From: an uncultured Lachnospiraceae bacterium
GTDB lineage: Bacteria; Bacillota; Clostridia; Lachnospirales; Lachnospiraceae
Length of the DNA: 21,621 bases
Reading direction: 5' to 3'
Assembly (NCBI GenBank): GCA_934370915.1
Contig: CAKRNI010000016.1
Location: 1 to 21,621, forward strand
Made by a program: the position numbers and the translations under genes. The notes beneath the pieces were generated by a model. The model did no database searches, was not told where the DNA came from, and worked only from the letters and a program-made list of their open reading frames with translations. This document shows positions 1 to 6,703 of the stretch, piece after piece. How positions within the stretch are numbered: the first letter of the stretch is position 1; each line of letters begins with the position of its first letter.

Positions 1-419
1 TCTTCTCCATCTTCCGCCTTTCTATACATCTCATCGCGATAAAATACCGGCATCGCATGATTCTCACAAGTAAGCTTTGGTTTTCCTGTCAATTTCCCCT
101 TTTCCCACAAACTCAGCCTTGTTCGATACGATGAAACACTTCCAAGTGCGTGGCGAATTGCTGCTCTTCTAAAATAGGCTGGCATTTTAGGGAAACAGGC
201 ATCAAAGTCAAACCTAGCATGATTCTTTTTTGTTTCATGCACGAAATGTTCAGCTTCACCAAAGCGTTTTTGTGCATTCCTAATTTCAGAAAGTTCATCC
301 CAACTTTTATCATATACCTGAATCAAATAGGAAACAGCCTGCCGAAAAATATCCAGCATATGACGAATTGGTATATTCTGTTTTTTAATTTCTACTCCAT
401 AACTGGATATAATCTGCAT
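1..419 (-). CDS. TnpB-like transposon protein (IS200/IS605 or IS1341 type), N-terminal part, runs off left edge
   Basis: The reverse strand is open from the ATG at 417-419 to the window edge, giving 139 residues with no stop. The frame meets a stop four codons upstream of this ATG, and an AAAGGTG ribosome binding site sits just before it, so the start is well defined. The protein begins MQIISSYGVEIKKQN. Later it has a KNHARFDFDACFPKMPAYF stretch, then RAAIRHALGSVSSYRTRL, LWEKGKLTGKPKL and a NHAMPVFYRDEMYRK segment. This layout matches, from memory, the N-terminal region of Clostridia proteins annotated as IS200/IS605 accessory proteins of the TnpB family, RNA-guided nucleases ancestral to Cas12. 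The catalytic RuvC part and any downstream guide RNA lie outside the window, so activity cannot be judged. No tnpA is visible. Confidence 0.68.
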   Translation of the reverse strand, partial: MQIISSYGVEIKKQNIPIRHMLDIFRQAVSYLIQVYDKSWDELSEIRNAQKRFGEAEHFVHETKKNHARFDFDACFPKMPAYFRRAAIRHALGSVSSYRTRLSLWEKGKLTGKPKLTCENHAMPVFYRDEMYRKAEDGE

Positions 420-726
420 AAAGCACCTTTACTTTCTTCTCCGTTCTTCACTATACACCAATATCTGTTTCTATTGCTTACCGTAACTCTACAATAAGAC
501 AGTTTCCATAAGCGCTCTCTCCGCGGTAGCTATTTTCAATATTTCATGCGCCAGATAAAGGGATATATTAAAGAATATACACATACTCTGCCGTATAAAA
601 ATGAATTTTCTTTAATATTAAATATATTTTTCCCCGGGTTCATATTAACTATTATACCCTATCGAATACCTATTGTAAATAGTTTTTCGAACATTTGTTC
701 TGTTTTTGTTGAGTATGCGTATCAGC

Positions 727-765
727 ACTTCTTAAGAAGCACTTCTTAAGTCACTTCTTAAGAAG
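727..765. repeat. Three copies of ACTTCTTAAG forming palindromes
   Basis: The 12-base perfect palindrome CTTCTTAAGAAG occurs at 728-739 and again at 754-765. A shorter copy, CTTCTTAAG, lies between them at 742-750. Positions 731-739 and 742-750 can also pair as a 9-bp inverted repeat across two bases. Such clustered small palindromes near a TnpB-type gene could be a transposon end, or a protein binding array. Unit length and spacing do not fit a CRISPR array. Confidence 0.6.
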
Positions 766-769
766 CAAA

Positions 770-816
770 AATATCTTCTCCAAACCTATCAGCAAATAGA
801 TTTTAGAGAAGATATT
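770..816 (-). terminator. Terminator hairpin for the YkvA / Gly-Ala-rich protein pair
   Basis: An 11-bp perfect inverted repeat (AATATCTTCTC at 770-780 with GAGAAGATATT at 806-816) flanks a 25-base loop. Read on the minus strand it ends in a run of five T, beginning 14 bases after the stop codon of the upstream gene. The long loop makes it a less than ideal intrinsic terminator. Confidence 0.5.
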
Positions 817-829
817 CTTTAAATGAGCA

Positions 830-1813
830 TCACGCCATCCCATGTGCGGGCCGCATGTTCGCTTTATTTTCTGTAGAGCCAGCCTCTTGGTATAAATCCT
901 TTATTTTGTTTTCTGCCTTTCTGGAAGTTTTATCTACGGCATACGCAGCAGCTGCTCCTGCTATCATTCCTGCTCCAGCAGAGCCTGGTCCCAAGACCGG
1001 CGCAGTTACAAGCATTACCGCATCGCTAGTAAACTTTGCGACTGCAGCAGTGCCTGCACCTCTCATTCCTTCTTTTGCAACATCCAAACCCGCTTTTCCC
1101 AAAGATTTCTCTTTTTTCATGACCGGTTTAATATTTTTGGCAACCTCCACTCCTGCGGATATTGCACCTCCCATTTTGGCAGTCTGTCCTGCTTGCTCAG
1201 CTAGTACTTTGGCATTTTTTGCAACTGCTTTCGCTCCGCCTTCCATGCCTTTTGTTGCCAATGCTTTCGTGGCTATTACTTCTGTTTCTCCTGATGTTAT
1301 TCCAGAGTTCGTCATCTTTTGTGTGATTTTCTTTCCATTTACGAGCTTCTTCGCAGTTGATTTTCCATATTGTTGATAGGTCTCATTTGTTCCCACTAAC
1401 TGCGTACCTTTATACTGCCCATGACTGACTCTTTTAACTAAATCATCCATGCCACTTTTACTAGTTACATTTTTAAGCTGTTCTCGACCAATTACTTTTC
1501 CTTTTTTATTGAGTGTTAAAAGGTCATCGCGTACCGCCGTCGTTGACTTCGCAAGAACCTTTTTTTGCCCTTTGGCAATATTTACAGGATTATAGTTATA
1601 CTGGTCACAACGCATTTGTTCAAATACATGACCTTTTAGGTTTTTGTTGCCACCGGCTCTTTTTAATGCTTGTCCCCCTACCTTGGCTTCATATGCGCTG
1701 CGCGCCGTCGCTGTTGTAGTTCCCATTTCTACAGATTTTCTTGTCTTTTTATTTTCCTTCTCTTTTTTTCCATCTTCCATTTTACTTGCATTCTTCGATT
1801 GAAAGAGACTCAT
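830..1813 (-). CDS. Unrecognised basic protein with possible nuclease-like motifs and a Gly/Ala-rich C-terminal region
   Basis: I do not recognise this 327-residue protein. The ATG at 1813 is chosen because GGAGGG lies six bases upstream; an in-frame ATG seven codons earlier has no such site. Residues 1-35 are strongly charged and lysine-rich. Residues 58-150 look like a folded domain: GHVFEQ (61-66), RDDLL (95-99), a KKGKV turn, then GREQLK (109-114). The spacing of FE65, D97 and Q112-x-K114 resembles the Mrr/PD-(D/E)xK nuclease core, a pattern-level inference only. Residues 180-260 are Ala/Gly/Lys-rich helix. Residues 262-292 form a hydrophobic Gly/Ala segment like a glycine zipper, which could insert into a membrane. 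No signal peptide is seen. The gene overlaps the upstream YkvA gene by 32 bases, so the two are probably co-translated. An effector or toxin role is possible but unproven. Confidence 0.6.
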   Translation of the reverse strand: MSLFQSKNASKMEDGKKEKENKKTRKSVEMGTTTATARSAYEAKVGGQALKRAGGNKNLKGHVFEQMRCDQYNYNPVNIAKGQKKVLAKSTTAVRDDLLTLNKKGKVIGREQLKNVTSKSGMDDLVKRVSHGQYKGTQLVGTNETYQQYGKSTAKKLVNGKKITQKMTNSGITSGETEVIATKALATKGMEGGAKAVAKNAKVLAEQAGQTAKMGGAISAGVEVAKNIKPVMKKEKSLGKAGLDVAKEGMRGAGTAAVAKFTSDAVMLVTAPVLGPGSAGAGMIAGAAAAYAVDKTSRKAENKIKDLYQEAGSTENKANMRPAHGMA

Positions 1814-2288
1814 TTTCTTCCCTCCACTCCTCATAGCTCATAAGATCATTGTGTGCTGTTCTGAGAACATAAAGCAAAACTAATCCATCATCAAGTAAGC
1901 CCACAACAGGAATAGCATCTGGAATTAAGTCTATAGGGCTAACCAAATAAAGCAAACCTGCTATGATTACAATCACGGTTGCCAACGGAATCTCCCGATA
2001 ATTTCCCCTTGCATAATCAAGAACTAAATTGCATAAAATAGGTATATCCGCAAATACTGTGGAAAGCGGTTCTGGAAGATTTTGTAGTTTACGGCAAAGC
2101 TTCTCAACTTTATCAATCAGTTCTTGTGCCCTGTCCTCATCCTCTGCAATGGCTCTTGCCTCATCTGATCTGTCACTTACAGCCTTTTTTACATCCTTTT
2201 GATCAATTCCCTCATCTTTAAGTTTTTTCAGTAATATTTCTTCGCTTTCATCCTCTGAACCATGTTTATGGCCAAACCATTTCTTCAT
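1782..2288 (-). CDS. YkvA-family (DUF1232) membrane protein
   Basis: The product has 168 residues from the ATG at 2288, which follows AAGGGGAG at a suitable distance. An in-frame ATG at 2360 lacks a close ribosome binding site. Residues 1-75 are charged and helical (SEDESEE, DRSDEARAIAEDEDRAQE), possibly coiled coil. Residues 100-135 contain the DUF1232 signature: a hydrophobic helix (LATVIVIIAGLLYLV) running into SPIDLIPDAIPVVGLLDD. This family of small membrane proteins has no well-established biochemical role. The gene heads a two-gene unit with the Gly/Ala-rich protein and diverges from the XRE regulator. Confidence 0.85.
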   Translation of the reverse strand: MKKWFGHKHGSEDESEEILLKKLKDEGIDQKDVKKAVSDRSDEARAIAEDEDRAQELIDKVEKLCRKLQNLPEPLSTVFADIPILCNLVLDYARGNYREIPLATVIVIIAGLLYLVSPIDLIPDAIPVVGLLDDGLVLLYVLRTAHNDLMSYEEWREENESLSIEECK

Positions 2289-2506
2289 TTTTTTATACTC
2301 CCCTTCTTTTTCTTTCTTTTCAACTCTTTTGTCAAAAAATACATTGCCAATCCTACCCATATATTTTTAGTTGGCCTCATGCTCATTTTTACATCTCCTC
2401 CCTAAGCCCATTGCTCTATTAAATGCTCTTTCTTTTCACAACACTTGTATTTCTTATAAACAAACTGTAATCTTTTGTGGTTGGTGAATAATATCGTAAT
2501 TATTAT

Positions 2507-2555
2507 ACTATAATCATAACTATTTTACAACGATAAATCCCACTATAATTATGAC
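2507..2555. promoter_or_regulatory. Direct repeat and TATAAT boxes upstream of the XRE regulator
   Basis: ACTATAATCATAAC at 2507-2520 is nearly repeated as ACTATAATTATGAC at 2542-2555, 35 bases apart with two differences. Each copy holds a TATAAT hexamer (2509-2514 and 2544-2549). I found no good -35 box at standard spacing for either. The repeats could be alternative promoters or operator half-sites for the adjacent XRE regulator. Confidence 0.35.
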
Positions 2556-2584
2556 AATCACAAGCAATAAGGGAGTATTTCATC

Positions 2585-2896
2585 ATGTTTGACGTTCTTC
2601 AGAGAATCACAGATTTGCGTTTAGCCAGAAACTGGTCTGAATATCAGTTATCGGTCCGTTCAGGTCTTCCGCAGTCTACTATTTCTTCCTGGTACCGTAA
2701 AAAAATGCTGCCTACAATTCCATCTTTGCAGAAAATTTGTGATGCTTTTGACTTGTCTCTTGCGCAATTTTTTGCTGTCGAGAACTGTACTGAGCTTACT
2801 GATGATCAGCTGTCCTTAATCAAGCAGTGGGAGTTATTGACCGCGGAGCAGAAACAGGCTATTTTAAATCTGATTCATTCTATTATCTTTCAATAA
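2585..2896 (+). CDS. XRE-family helix-turn-helix transcriptional regulator
   Basis: A 103-residue DNA-binding protein preceded by AAGGGAG. Residues 1-62 form a Cro/CI-type domain: RITDLRLARNWSEYQLSVRSG, then LPQSTISSWYRKK as the recognition helix region, then PTIPSLQKICDAFDLSLAQFF, the usual closing helices. Residues 70-103 form a short helical tail (LTDDQLSLIKQWELLTAEQKQAILNLI) of the kind found in many small Clostridia XRE regulators. It diverges from the YkvA gene with about 300 bases between them, so it may regulate that pair or itself. No terminator is visible after it. Confidence 0.88.
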   Translation: MFDVLQRITDLRLARNWSEYQLSVRSGLPQSTISSWYRKKMLPTIPSLQKICDAFDLSLAQFFAVENCTELTDDQLSLIKQWELLTAEQKQAILNLIHSIIFQ

Positions 2897-2926
2897 TTCT
2901 GTTTTACTATCTTCATACATTCCCAA

Positions 2927-2955
2927 TTGACATTTCCCTACTCATCTGCTATGCT
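2927..2955 (+). promoter_or_regulatory. Promoter of the hydrogenase-like/SsuABC operon
   Basis: TTGACA at 2927-2932 and TATGCT at 2950-2955 are separated by exactly 17 bases, a sigma-A-type arrangement. The start codon of the first gene lies 43 bases downstream of the -10 box. Confidence 0.6.
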
Positions 2956-2963
2956 GAATACCG

Positions 2964-2984
2964 CAAGTTAGCTACAGCTAATTG
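2964..2984 (+). promoter_or_regulatory. Palindrome in the operon leader
   Basis: TTAGCT-AC-AGCTAA at 2968-2981 is a perfect 6-bp inverted repeat. It extends to CAA/TTG at the outer ends (2964-2984) if one G is bulged. It sits just after the predicted transcription start and directly before the AAAGGAG ribosome binding site at 2985-2991. It could therefore be an operator or an RNA hairpin that affects translation. Confidence 0.4.
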
Positions 2985-2998
2985 AAAGGAGTTTTACT

Positions 2999-3601
2999 TT
3001 GACATATTTATGGATCAATCCGGTATCGGAGAGGATGATCTCGGCGGAGGCACTGGAGAGGATGTTAGAAAAGCATGACCTGACGCGAGTGGTCTGTCAG
3101 GAAAGCTGGGGCGAGATCGTGCTTCGGAAGTACCTGGAGCTTTTAGAACATGCAGATGGAACTTTTGCGGACGCGAGATGTCCGGCAGCGGTATCTCTGG
3201 TACATTCCCTGCAGCCTGAGATCCAGATCGCGGATATTGAGCCGATCCTGATCCACTGCGCGAGAGAACTTGCAGAACGTCCGGATCTTGCGGACGGCGA
3301 AAAGATCATCACGACACCATGCCGGATCTTAGCCGACATGGGAAATAGGCTGGAATTAAGGGACACACATTTCGTCCCGTGGAACCGTTTTCTCGCAGCA
3401 CTTGGCGAGTCAATGGAACCCGCGCCGGACGCAAGCCCGATCCCGCCGGGATTCTTTAAAGATCTGCCCTTTTCCGTTGTCAGCAAATCCGGCCGCCCGG
3501 CCATCGAGTCCTATCTGACCGGAAATGACTGGAAAGACGCGAAACTGATCGAGCTTTTATACTGTGTCCAGGGCTGCCACAGAGGAGATGGAGTGCGATG
3601 A
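2999..3601 (+). CDS. [FeFe]-hydrogenase C-terminal-domain-like protein, shortened and degenerate
   Basis: A 200-residue protein starting at TTG; a clear AAAGGAG seven bases upstream decides the start. Three blocks align by eye with the H-cluster motifs of [FeFe]-hydrogenases. RCPAAVSLV (60-68) corresponds to TSCCPAW, IITTPCRILAD (103-113) to the MPC-x-x-K region, and ELLYCVQGCHRGDG (185-198) to the ACPGGC-x-x-GGG motif. Cys61, Cys108, Cys189 and Cys193 therefore fall where the four ligands of the [4Fe-4S] cubane lie. The proton-transfer cysteine is replaced by Arg60 and the conserved lysine of the second motif by Leu111. The domain is also much shorter than the roughly 350-residue hydrogenase version. 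Hydrogen catalysis is thus unlikely; iron-sulfur binding is plausible. Its stop overlaps the permease start as ATGA, so it is translationally coupled to an SsuABC-type transporter. What it does there is unknown. The family assignment is my inference from motifs. Confidence 0.6.
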   Translation: MTYLWINPVSERMISAEALERMLEKHDLTRVVCQESWGEIVLRKYLELLEHADGTFADARCPAAVSLVHSLQPEIQIADIEPILIHCARELAERPDLADGEKIITTPCRILADMGNRLELRDTHFVPWNRFLAALGESMEPAPDASPIPPGFFKDLPFSVVSKSGRPAIESYLTGNDWKDAKLIELLYCVQGCHRGDGVR

Positions 3602-4368
3602 ATCAGAAATTAAAAAAATATTTCCCGCCGTTAGTCGGCATCCTCGCGGTCTTCGCCGTCTGGTATATCGTCTGTCGGGCGGGGATCTTAAGTACCTATG
3701 TACTCCCGTCCCCCGGAAAAGTTTTCCAGAGCTTCTGCAAGATGCTGCAGAGCGGTGAACTCTTCCGTGACCTCAAGATCAGCTTTCTGCGCGTCGGAAA
3801 AGGCTTTGTAATCGCCTTCATCCTGGCATTCGCCTTCGGCATGCTGCGGGCAATGGTTCCCGCATCTGCAGGCTACTACGAGTATCTGGTGCAGTTTTTC
3901 CGGAACGTGCCGCCGCTCAGCATGATCCCGCTTCTTATTTTATGGTGCGGAATCGGCGAGACCACAAAGACGGTGATCATCGTTCTGGCATCCTTTTTCC
4001 CGATGTACTTAAACATCGTCAAGGGATTTACAGGCTGTGACCGGAAGCTTCTGGAAGTCGGAACCATGTTCGGCTACTCGGAGCGCCAGAAATTTTTCCG
4101 CATCATGCTGCCCTACGCCATGGCGGACATTCTCGTGGGAATGCGCATCGGCCTGGGTTACAGCTGGCGCGCCATCATCGGCGCTGAGATGGTCGCGGCG
4201 TCCACCGGCCTCGGACACATGATCCTGTTCGCCCAGCAGATGTCCCGGACCGACAAGGTCATCGTCGGCATCTTCGCCATCGGCATCGCAGGTTATCTGA
4301 CAGACCGGATCTTCGGCCTTCTCATCAGCATCTTTCTGAAAGGAGCAGGTGAAAATGGCTGGAATTAG
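3598..4368 (+). CDS. ABC transporter permease, SsuC/TauC type
   Basis: A 256-residue inner-membrane permease of the nitrate/sulfonate/taurine importer family. An N-terminal membrane helix (11-28) is followed by LPSPGKVFQSF (36-46), a hallmark of SsuC/TauC-like proteins. Several more hydrophobic segments follow. The cytoplasmic coupling (EAA) loop is about 153-182 (EVGTMFGYSERQKFFRIMLP), followed by GMRIGLGYSWRAIIGAEM (181-198). The start overlaps the preceding stop by four bases. The gene end overlaps the ATPase start by 14 bases. Family membership is clear, but the substrate cannot be read from the permease. Confidence 0.92.
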   Translation: MNQKLKKYFPPLVGILAVFAVWYIVCRAGILSTYVLPSPGKVFQSFCKMLQSGELFRDLKISFLRVGKGFVIAFILAFAFGMLRAMVPASAGYYEYLVQFFRNVPPLSMIPLLILWCGIGETTKTVIIVLASFFPMYLNIVKGFTGCDRKLLEVGTMFGYSERQKFFRIMLPYAMADILVGMRIGLGYSWRAIIGAEMVAASTGLGHMILFAQQMSRTDKVIVGIFAIGIAGYLTDRIFGLLISIFLKGAGENGWN

Positions 4369-5071
4369 ATTAAAAGACATTCATAAGACATACCAGGTGG
4401 ACGGCAGGACATTTCCTGTACTAAACGGCATCGATCTTGAGATCCCAGAAGGAAAGATCACCGTAATCTTAGGCCAGAGCGGCTGCGGAAAGACAACTCT
4501 GCTGCGCCTCACCGGCGGTCTCGAATCCGTCGACAGCGGTGAGATTCTGTGGGACGGCGGCCACAAGACGGCTTTCGTATTTCAGGAACCGCGGCTCATG
4601 CCATGGCTCAATGTGTGGGACAATATCATCTTCGGTTTGAAGAAAAATCAGGTCGATCGGGCGAAAATTCAGGATATCGTCTCCACGGTAAACCTGTCCG
4701 GCTTTGAAAAAGCGTATCCGTCCCAGCTTTCCGGCGGCATGCAGCAGCGCGCAGCCATCGCGCGGGCGCTGGCTTACGAGCCGACCTTTATCCTGATGGA
4801 CGAGCCGTTCGCGGCTCTCGACTACTTTACGAGAGAACAGATGCAGAAGGAGCTTCTCCGCGTCCAGCAGAAAGAACAATCCAGCATCATGTTCGTGACC
4901 CACAGCATCGACGAGGCACTGATCCTCGGCGACCAGATCGTGGTGATCGAAAAAGGACTTGTAAAGCATGTTTATCCGGTGGATGCAGCATCTGGGGAGA
5001 GGAATCTGCTGAATGAGGAATTTATCGCGCTCAAGAGAGATATCATAGAAAATCTAAATTTTATAAATTAA
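4355..5071 (+). CDS. ABC transporter ATP-binding protein, SsuB/TauB type
   Basis: A 238-residue ATPase energising the adjacent permease. Walker A is GQSGCGKT (40-47), the Q-loop glutamine is near 77 ([17 protein letters not shown], typical of the nitrate/sulfonate group), the signature is LSGGM (125-129) and Walker B is FILMDEP (145-151), with the H-loop in [10 protein letters not shown]. The ATG at 4355 is chosen because AAAGGAG lies nine bases upstream. The in-frame GTG two codons earlier would be too close to that site. No terminator follows; 234 bases separate it from the binding-protein gene. Confidence 0.93.
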   Translation: MAGIRLKDIHKTYQVDGRTFPVLNGIDLEIPEGKITVILGQSGCGKTTLLRLTGGLESVDSGEILWDGGHKTAFVFQEPRLMPWLNVWDNIIFGLKKNQVDRAKIQDIVSTVNLSGFEKAYPSQLSGGMQQRAAIARALAYEPTFILMDEPFAALDYFTREQMQKELLRVQQKEQSSIMFVTHSIDEALILGDQIVVIEKGLVKHVYPVDAASGERNLLNEEFIALKRDIIENLNFIN

Positions 5072-5305
5072 ATATATTTTGTATATAATTTGGTATGTTT
5101 TGAATTTTGTGATATTATCCCTGCGCACTTCACGCAGCTCTATGATTCAAAGCCTCGAATGACGCAGTGATCTGCCCCAAATTTTAACAGGCCATTTTTC
5201 TTATTCGGAAGAGACCTGGTATTTCATTCATTTCAGATATCCGCCTGGTAATTCAGGCATATCATACATTTAATTTTCAACTTACATGAGGAGGACTAAT
5301 CAACT
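5072..5305. other. Intergenic stretch between ATPase and binding-protein genes
   Basis: This 234-base gap contains no gene. A weak promoter candidate lies at 5090-5118 (TTGGTA, 17 bases, TATTAT) and could allow separate, higher expression of the binding protein. A small hairpin (GCCTG/CAGGC) lies near 5243-5258. I recognise no riboswitch. Confidence 0.3.
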
Positions 5306-6328
5306 ATGAAAAAACTGATCGCATTAGGACTTGCGGCATGCATGACATTTTCCCTTGCAGGCTGCTCCGGATCTGCAGGCAAAGAGACTGAGGCTGCTTC
5401 CGCTGCCGAGACAACCGCTGAGGCTTCCACAGAGGCTGAAACTTCCGCCGAAGCAGCAGCTGACGCTGAGACTTCCGTCGACAAACTTACCGTTACCTAT
5501 GTAACATCCCCGTTAAACGTACCGACCATCATCGAGAAAGATCAGGGAATCTTCGAGAAAGAACTCGGCGTTCCGGTTGAGTACGCAGAGCTTACATCCG
5601 GCGCTGACCAGACACAGGCTCTCGCTTCCGGCGATGTTCAGGTTCTCTACGCTGTAGGCGCAACTTCCGTGATCCTGTCCGCGGCAAACGGCGCTGACAT
5701 CAAGGTATTAAACATGTACAGCCGTTCCCCGAAGGCATTCTGCATGTACTCCAAGGACGAGTCCCTCACAACTCCGGAGAGCTTAAAGGGCAAGACTATC
5801 GCTGGCCCGACCGGCACAAACCTTCATGAACTCCTTGTCTCCTATCTTGCGCAGGCTGACATGACTCTTGACGATGTAAATTACGTAAACATGAGCATCC
5901 CGGACGCAAAGGCAGGTCTTGATGGCGGCAGCGTTGACGTTGCCCTGATCGCAGGCGCAACCGCTTACAACGCAGAACAGCAGGGCTACCACCTTGTTGC
6001 AGACGGCGAGGGCCTGATCAGCGCACTGATCGCAGTTGCAACGACCCAGAAGTTCTACGACGAGCATCCAGATGTCATTAAAAAATTAAACGCTGCACAG
6101 GAAGAGATCGCATCCTACATGGCTGATAACCAGGAGGCAGCCATGGAGACTGTTGCCGCAGCACTTGACCTTGATGTTGACGCGGTAAAGGAAATGTACG
6201 GTTTCTATGACTTCTCCACAGAGATCACAGACGCCGACAAAGAAGGTTTCCAGAAGACAGCCGATTTCATGTATGAGTCCGGCATGATTGAGAATGAGCT
6301 TGATGTGAATACACTGTTCATTCAGTAA
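5306..6328 (+). CDS. Substrate-binding lipoprotein of the SsuA/TauA (NMT1-like) family
   Basis: A 340-residue extracellular binding protein. The signal peptide MKKLIALGLAACMTFS ends in the lipobox LAGC, with Cys20 as the lipidated residue. Residues 21-57 are an Ala/Glu/Thr/Ser linker. The binding fold starts at KLTVTYVTSPLNVPTIIEKDQGIF, as in SsuA/TauA proteins, and includes ALASGDVQVLYAVGATSVI and SLKGKTIAGPTGTNLHELLVSYL. The ATG follows GGAGGA. It belongs with the upstream permease and ATPase. Sulfonates, nitrate and pyrimidine precursors are all handled by this superfamily, and this sequence does not decide between them. Confidence 0.9.
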   Translation: MKKLIALGLAACMTFSLAGCSGSAGKETEAASAAETTAEASTEAETSAEAAADAETSVDKLTVTYVTSPLNVPTIIEKDQGIFEKELGVPVEYAELTSGADQTQALASGDVQVLYAVGATSVILSAANGADIKVLNMYSRSPKAFCMYSKDESLTTPESLKGKTIAGPTGTNLHELLVSYLAQADMTLDDVNYVNMSIPDAKAGLDGGSVDVALIAGATAYNAEQQGYHLVADGEGLISALIAVATTQKFYDEHPDVIKKLNAAQEEIASYMADNQEAAMETVAAALDLDVDAVKEMYGFYDFSTEITDADKEGFQKTADFMYESGMIENELDVNTLFIQ

Positions 6329-6372
6329 TTTCGACATTCAAAAACTTTTCGCACTGACATTTTTCGGTGGAG

Positions 6373-6412
6373 AAAAAGAGATCCAACGCATTCTGCCTGG
6401 ATCTCTTTTTTA
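6373..6412 (+). terminator. Intrinsic terminator of the SsuABC-type operon
   Basis: A 13-bp perfect stem (AAAAAGAGATCCA at 6373-6385 with TGGATCTCTTTTT at 6398-6410) has a 12-base loop and ends in a T run. It lies 44 bases after the binding-protein stop codon. Confidence 0.9.
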
Positions 6413-6556
6413 TTTCAAATTGTATTTTGAGTTATTACATAATCATCTCTATTTATTGAGGCTGCAAGCAACTCTGTCAGCATATATCCAAAATCAATAA
6501 ACTCTCTTTCTCACAGAAATACTTTCTATTACTGCAATTTTACGGTATACTAATCC

Positions 6557-6655
6557 ATGGGCGCATTCCGCCATGCCCGTCGGATACCCCAATTTTCCGA
6601 GCTGCGGCACAGAGTTTACGGATGCTGCACTGCAAAAGCCTGTCACGAAGCCCAT
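6557..6655. repeat. Nested inverted-repeat element, possible structured RNA or dispersed palindromic repeat
   Basis: Four inverted pairs nest inside one another. ATGGGC (6557-6562) pairs with GCCCAT (6650-6655). GCAT-T-CCG (6563-6570) pairs with CGGATGC (6619-6625) around one bulged T. TGCC (6574-6577) pairs with GGCA (6606-6609), and TCGGA (6580-6584) with TCCGA (6596-6600). The result is a long arm closed by an 11-base loop. It sits 48 bases upstream of the DUF1576 start codon. It could be a leader RNA of that gene, an independent small RNA on either strand, or a copy of a dispersed repeat. I cannot match it to a named RNA class. Confidence 0.5.
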
Positions 6656-6703
6656 TCTCAATGGTTTTTCACTTGTAATTTTATCTTTAGAAAGGACACG
6701 TAC

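Larger units (their letters stand above)
420..829. other. Non-coding stretch upstream of the TnpB-like gene, likely containing a transposon end
   Basis: This stretch lies between the divergent start of the TnpB-like gene and the 3' end of the basic Gly/Ala-rich gene. I see no convincing gene: short open frames here lack ribosome binding sites and recognisable products. It is very AT-rich, apart from a CCGCGG site near 521. It holds a cluster of ACTTCTTAAG palindromes at 727-765 and a terminator hairpin at 770-816, both listed separately. The element's left end probably falls here, but I could not place the boundary because the other end is missing. Confidence 0.5.
6329..6703. other. Intergenic stretch with terminator and nested inverted-repeat element
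   Basis: Between the binding-protein gene and the DUF1576 gene lie a terminator (6373-6412), about 140 AT-rich bases, and the structured element at 6557-6655. A possible -10 box TATACT lies at 6546-6551, with only a weak upstream partner. Open frames on both strands here lack convincing ribosome binding sites and are more simply explained by the inverted repeats. Confidence 0.5.

Noticed and set aside
546-749. Plus-strand open frame of 67 residues next to the palindrome cluster
   Set aside because: It has very AT-rich composition and no ribosome binding site, and its end falls inside the repeats.
727-765. CRISPR array
   Set aside because: The repeat units are only 9-12 bases with 2-4 bases between them, so there are no spacers, and no cas genes are present.
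855-1376. Plus-strand Ala/Pro-rich open frame
   Set aside because: It is antisense to the Gly/Ala-rich gene, has no ribosome binding site, and its composition mirrors the opposite strand.
5072-5305. Riboswitch upstream of the binding-protein gene
   Set aside because: I found only a weak 5-bp hairpin and no conserved riboswitch core, such as a TPP or SAM motif.
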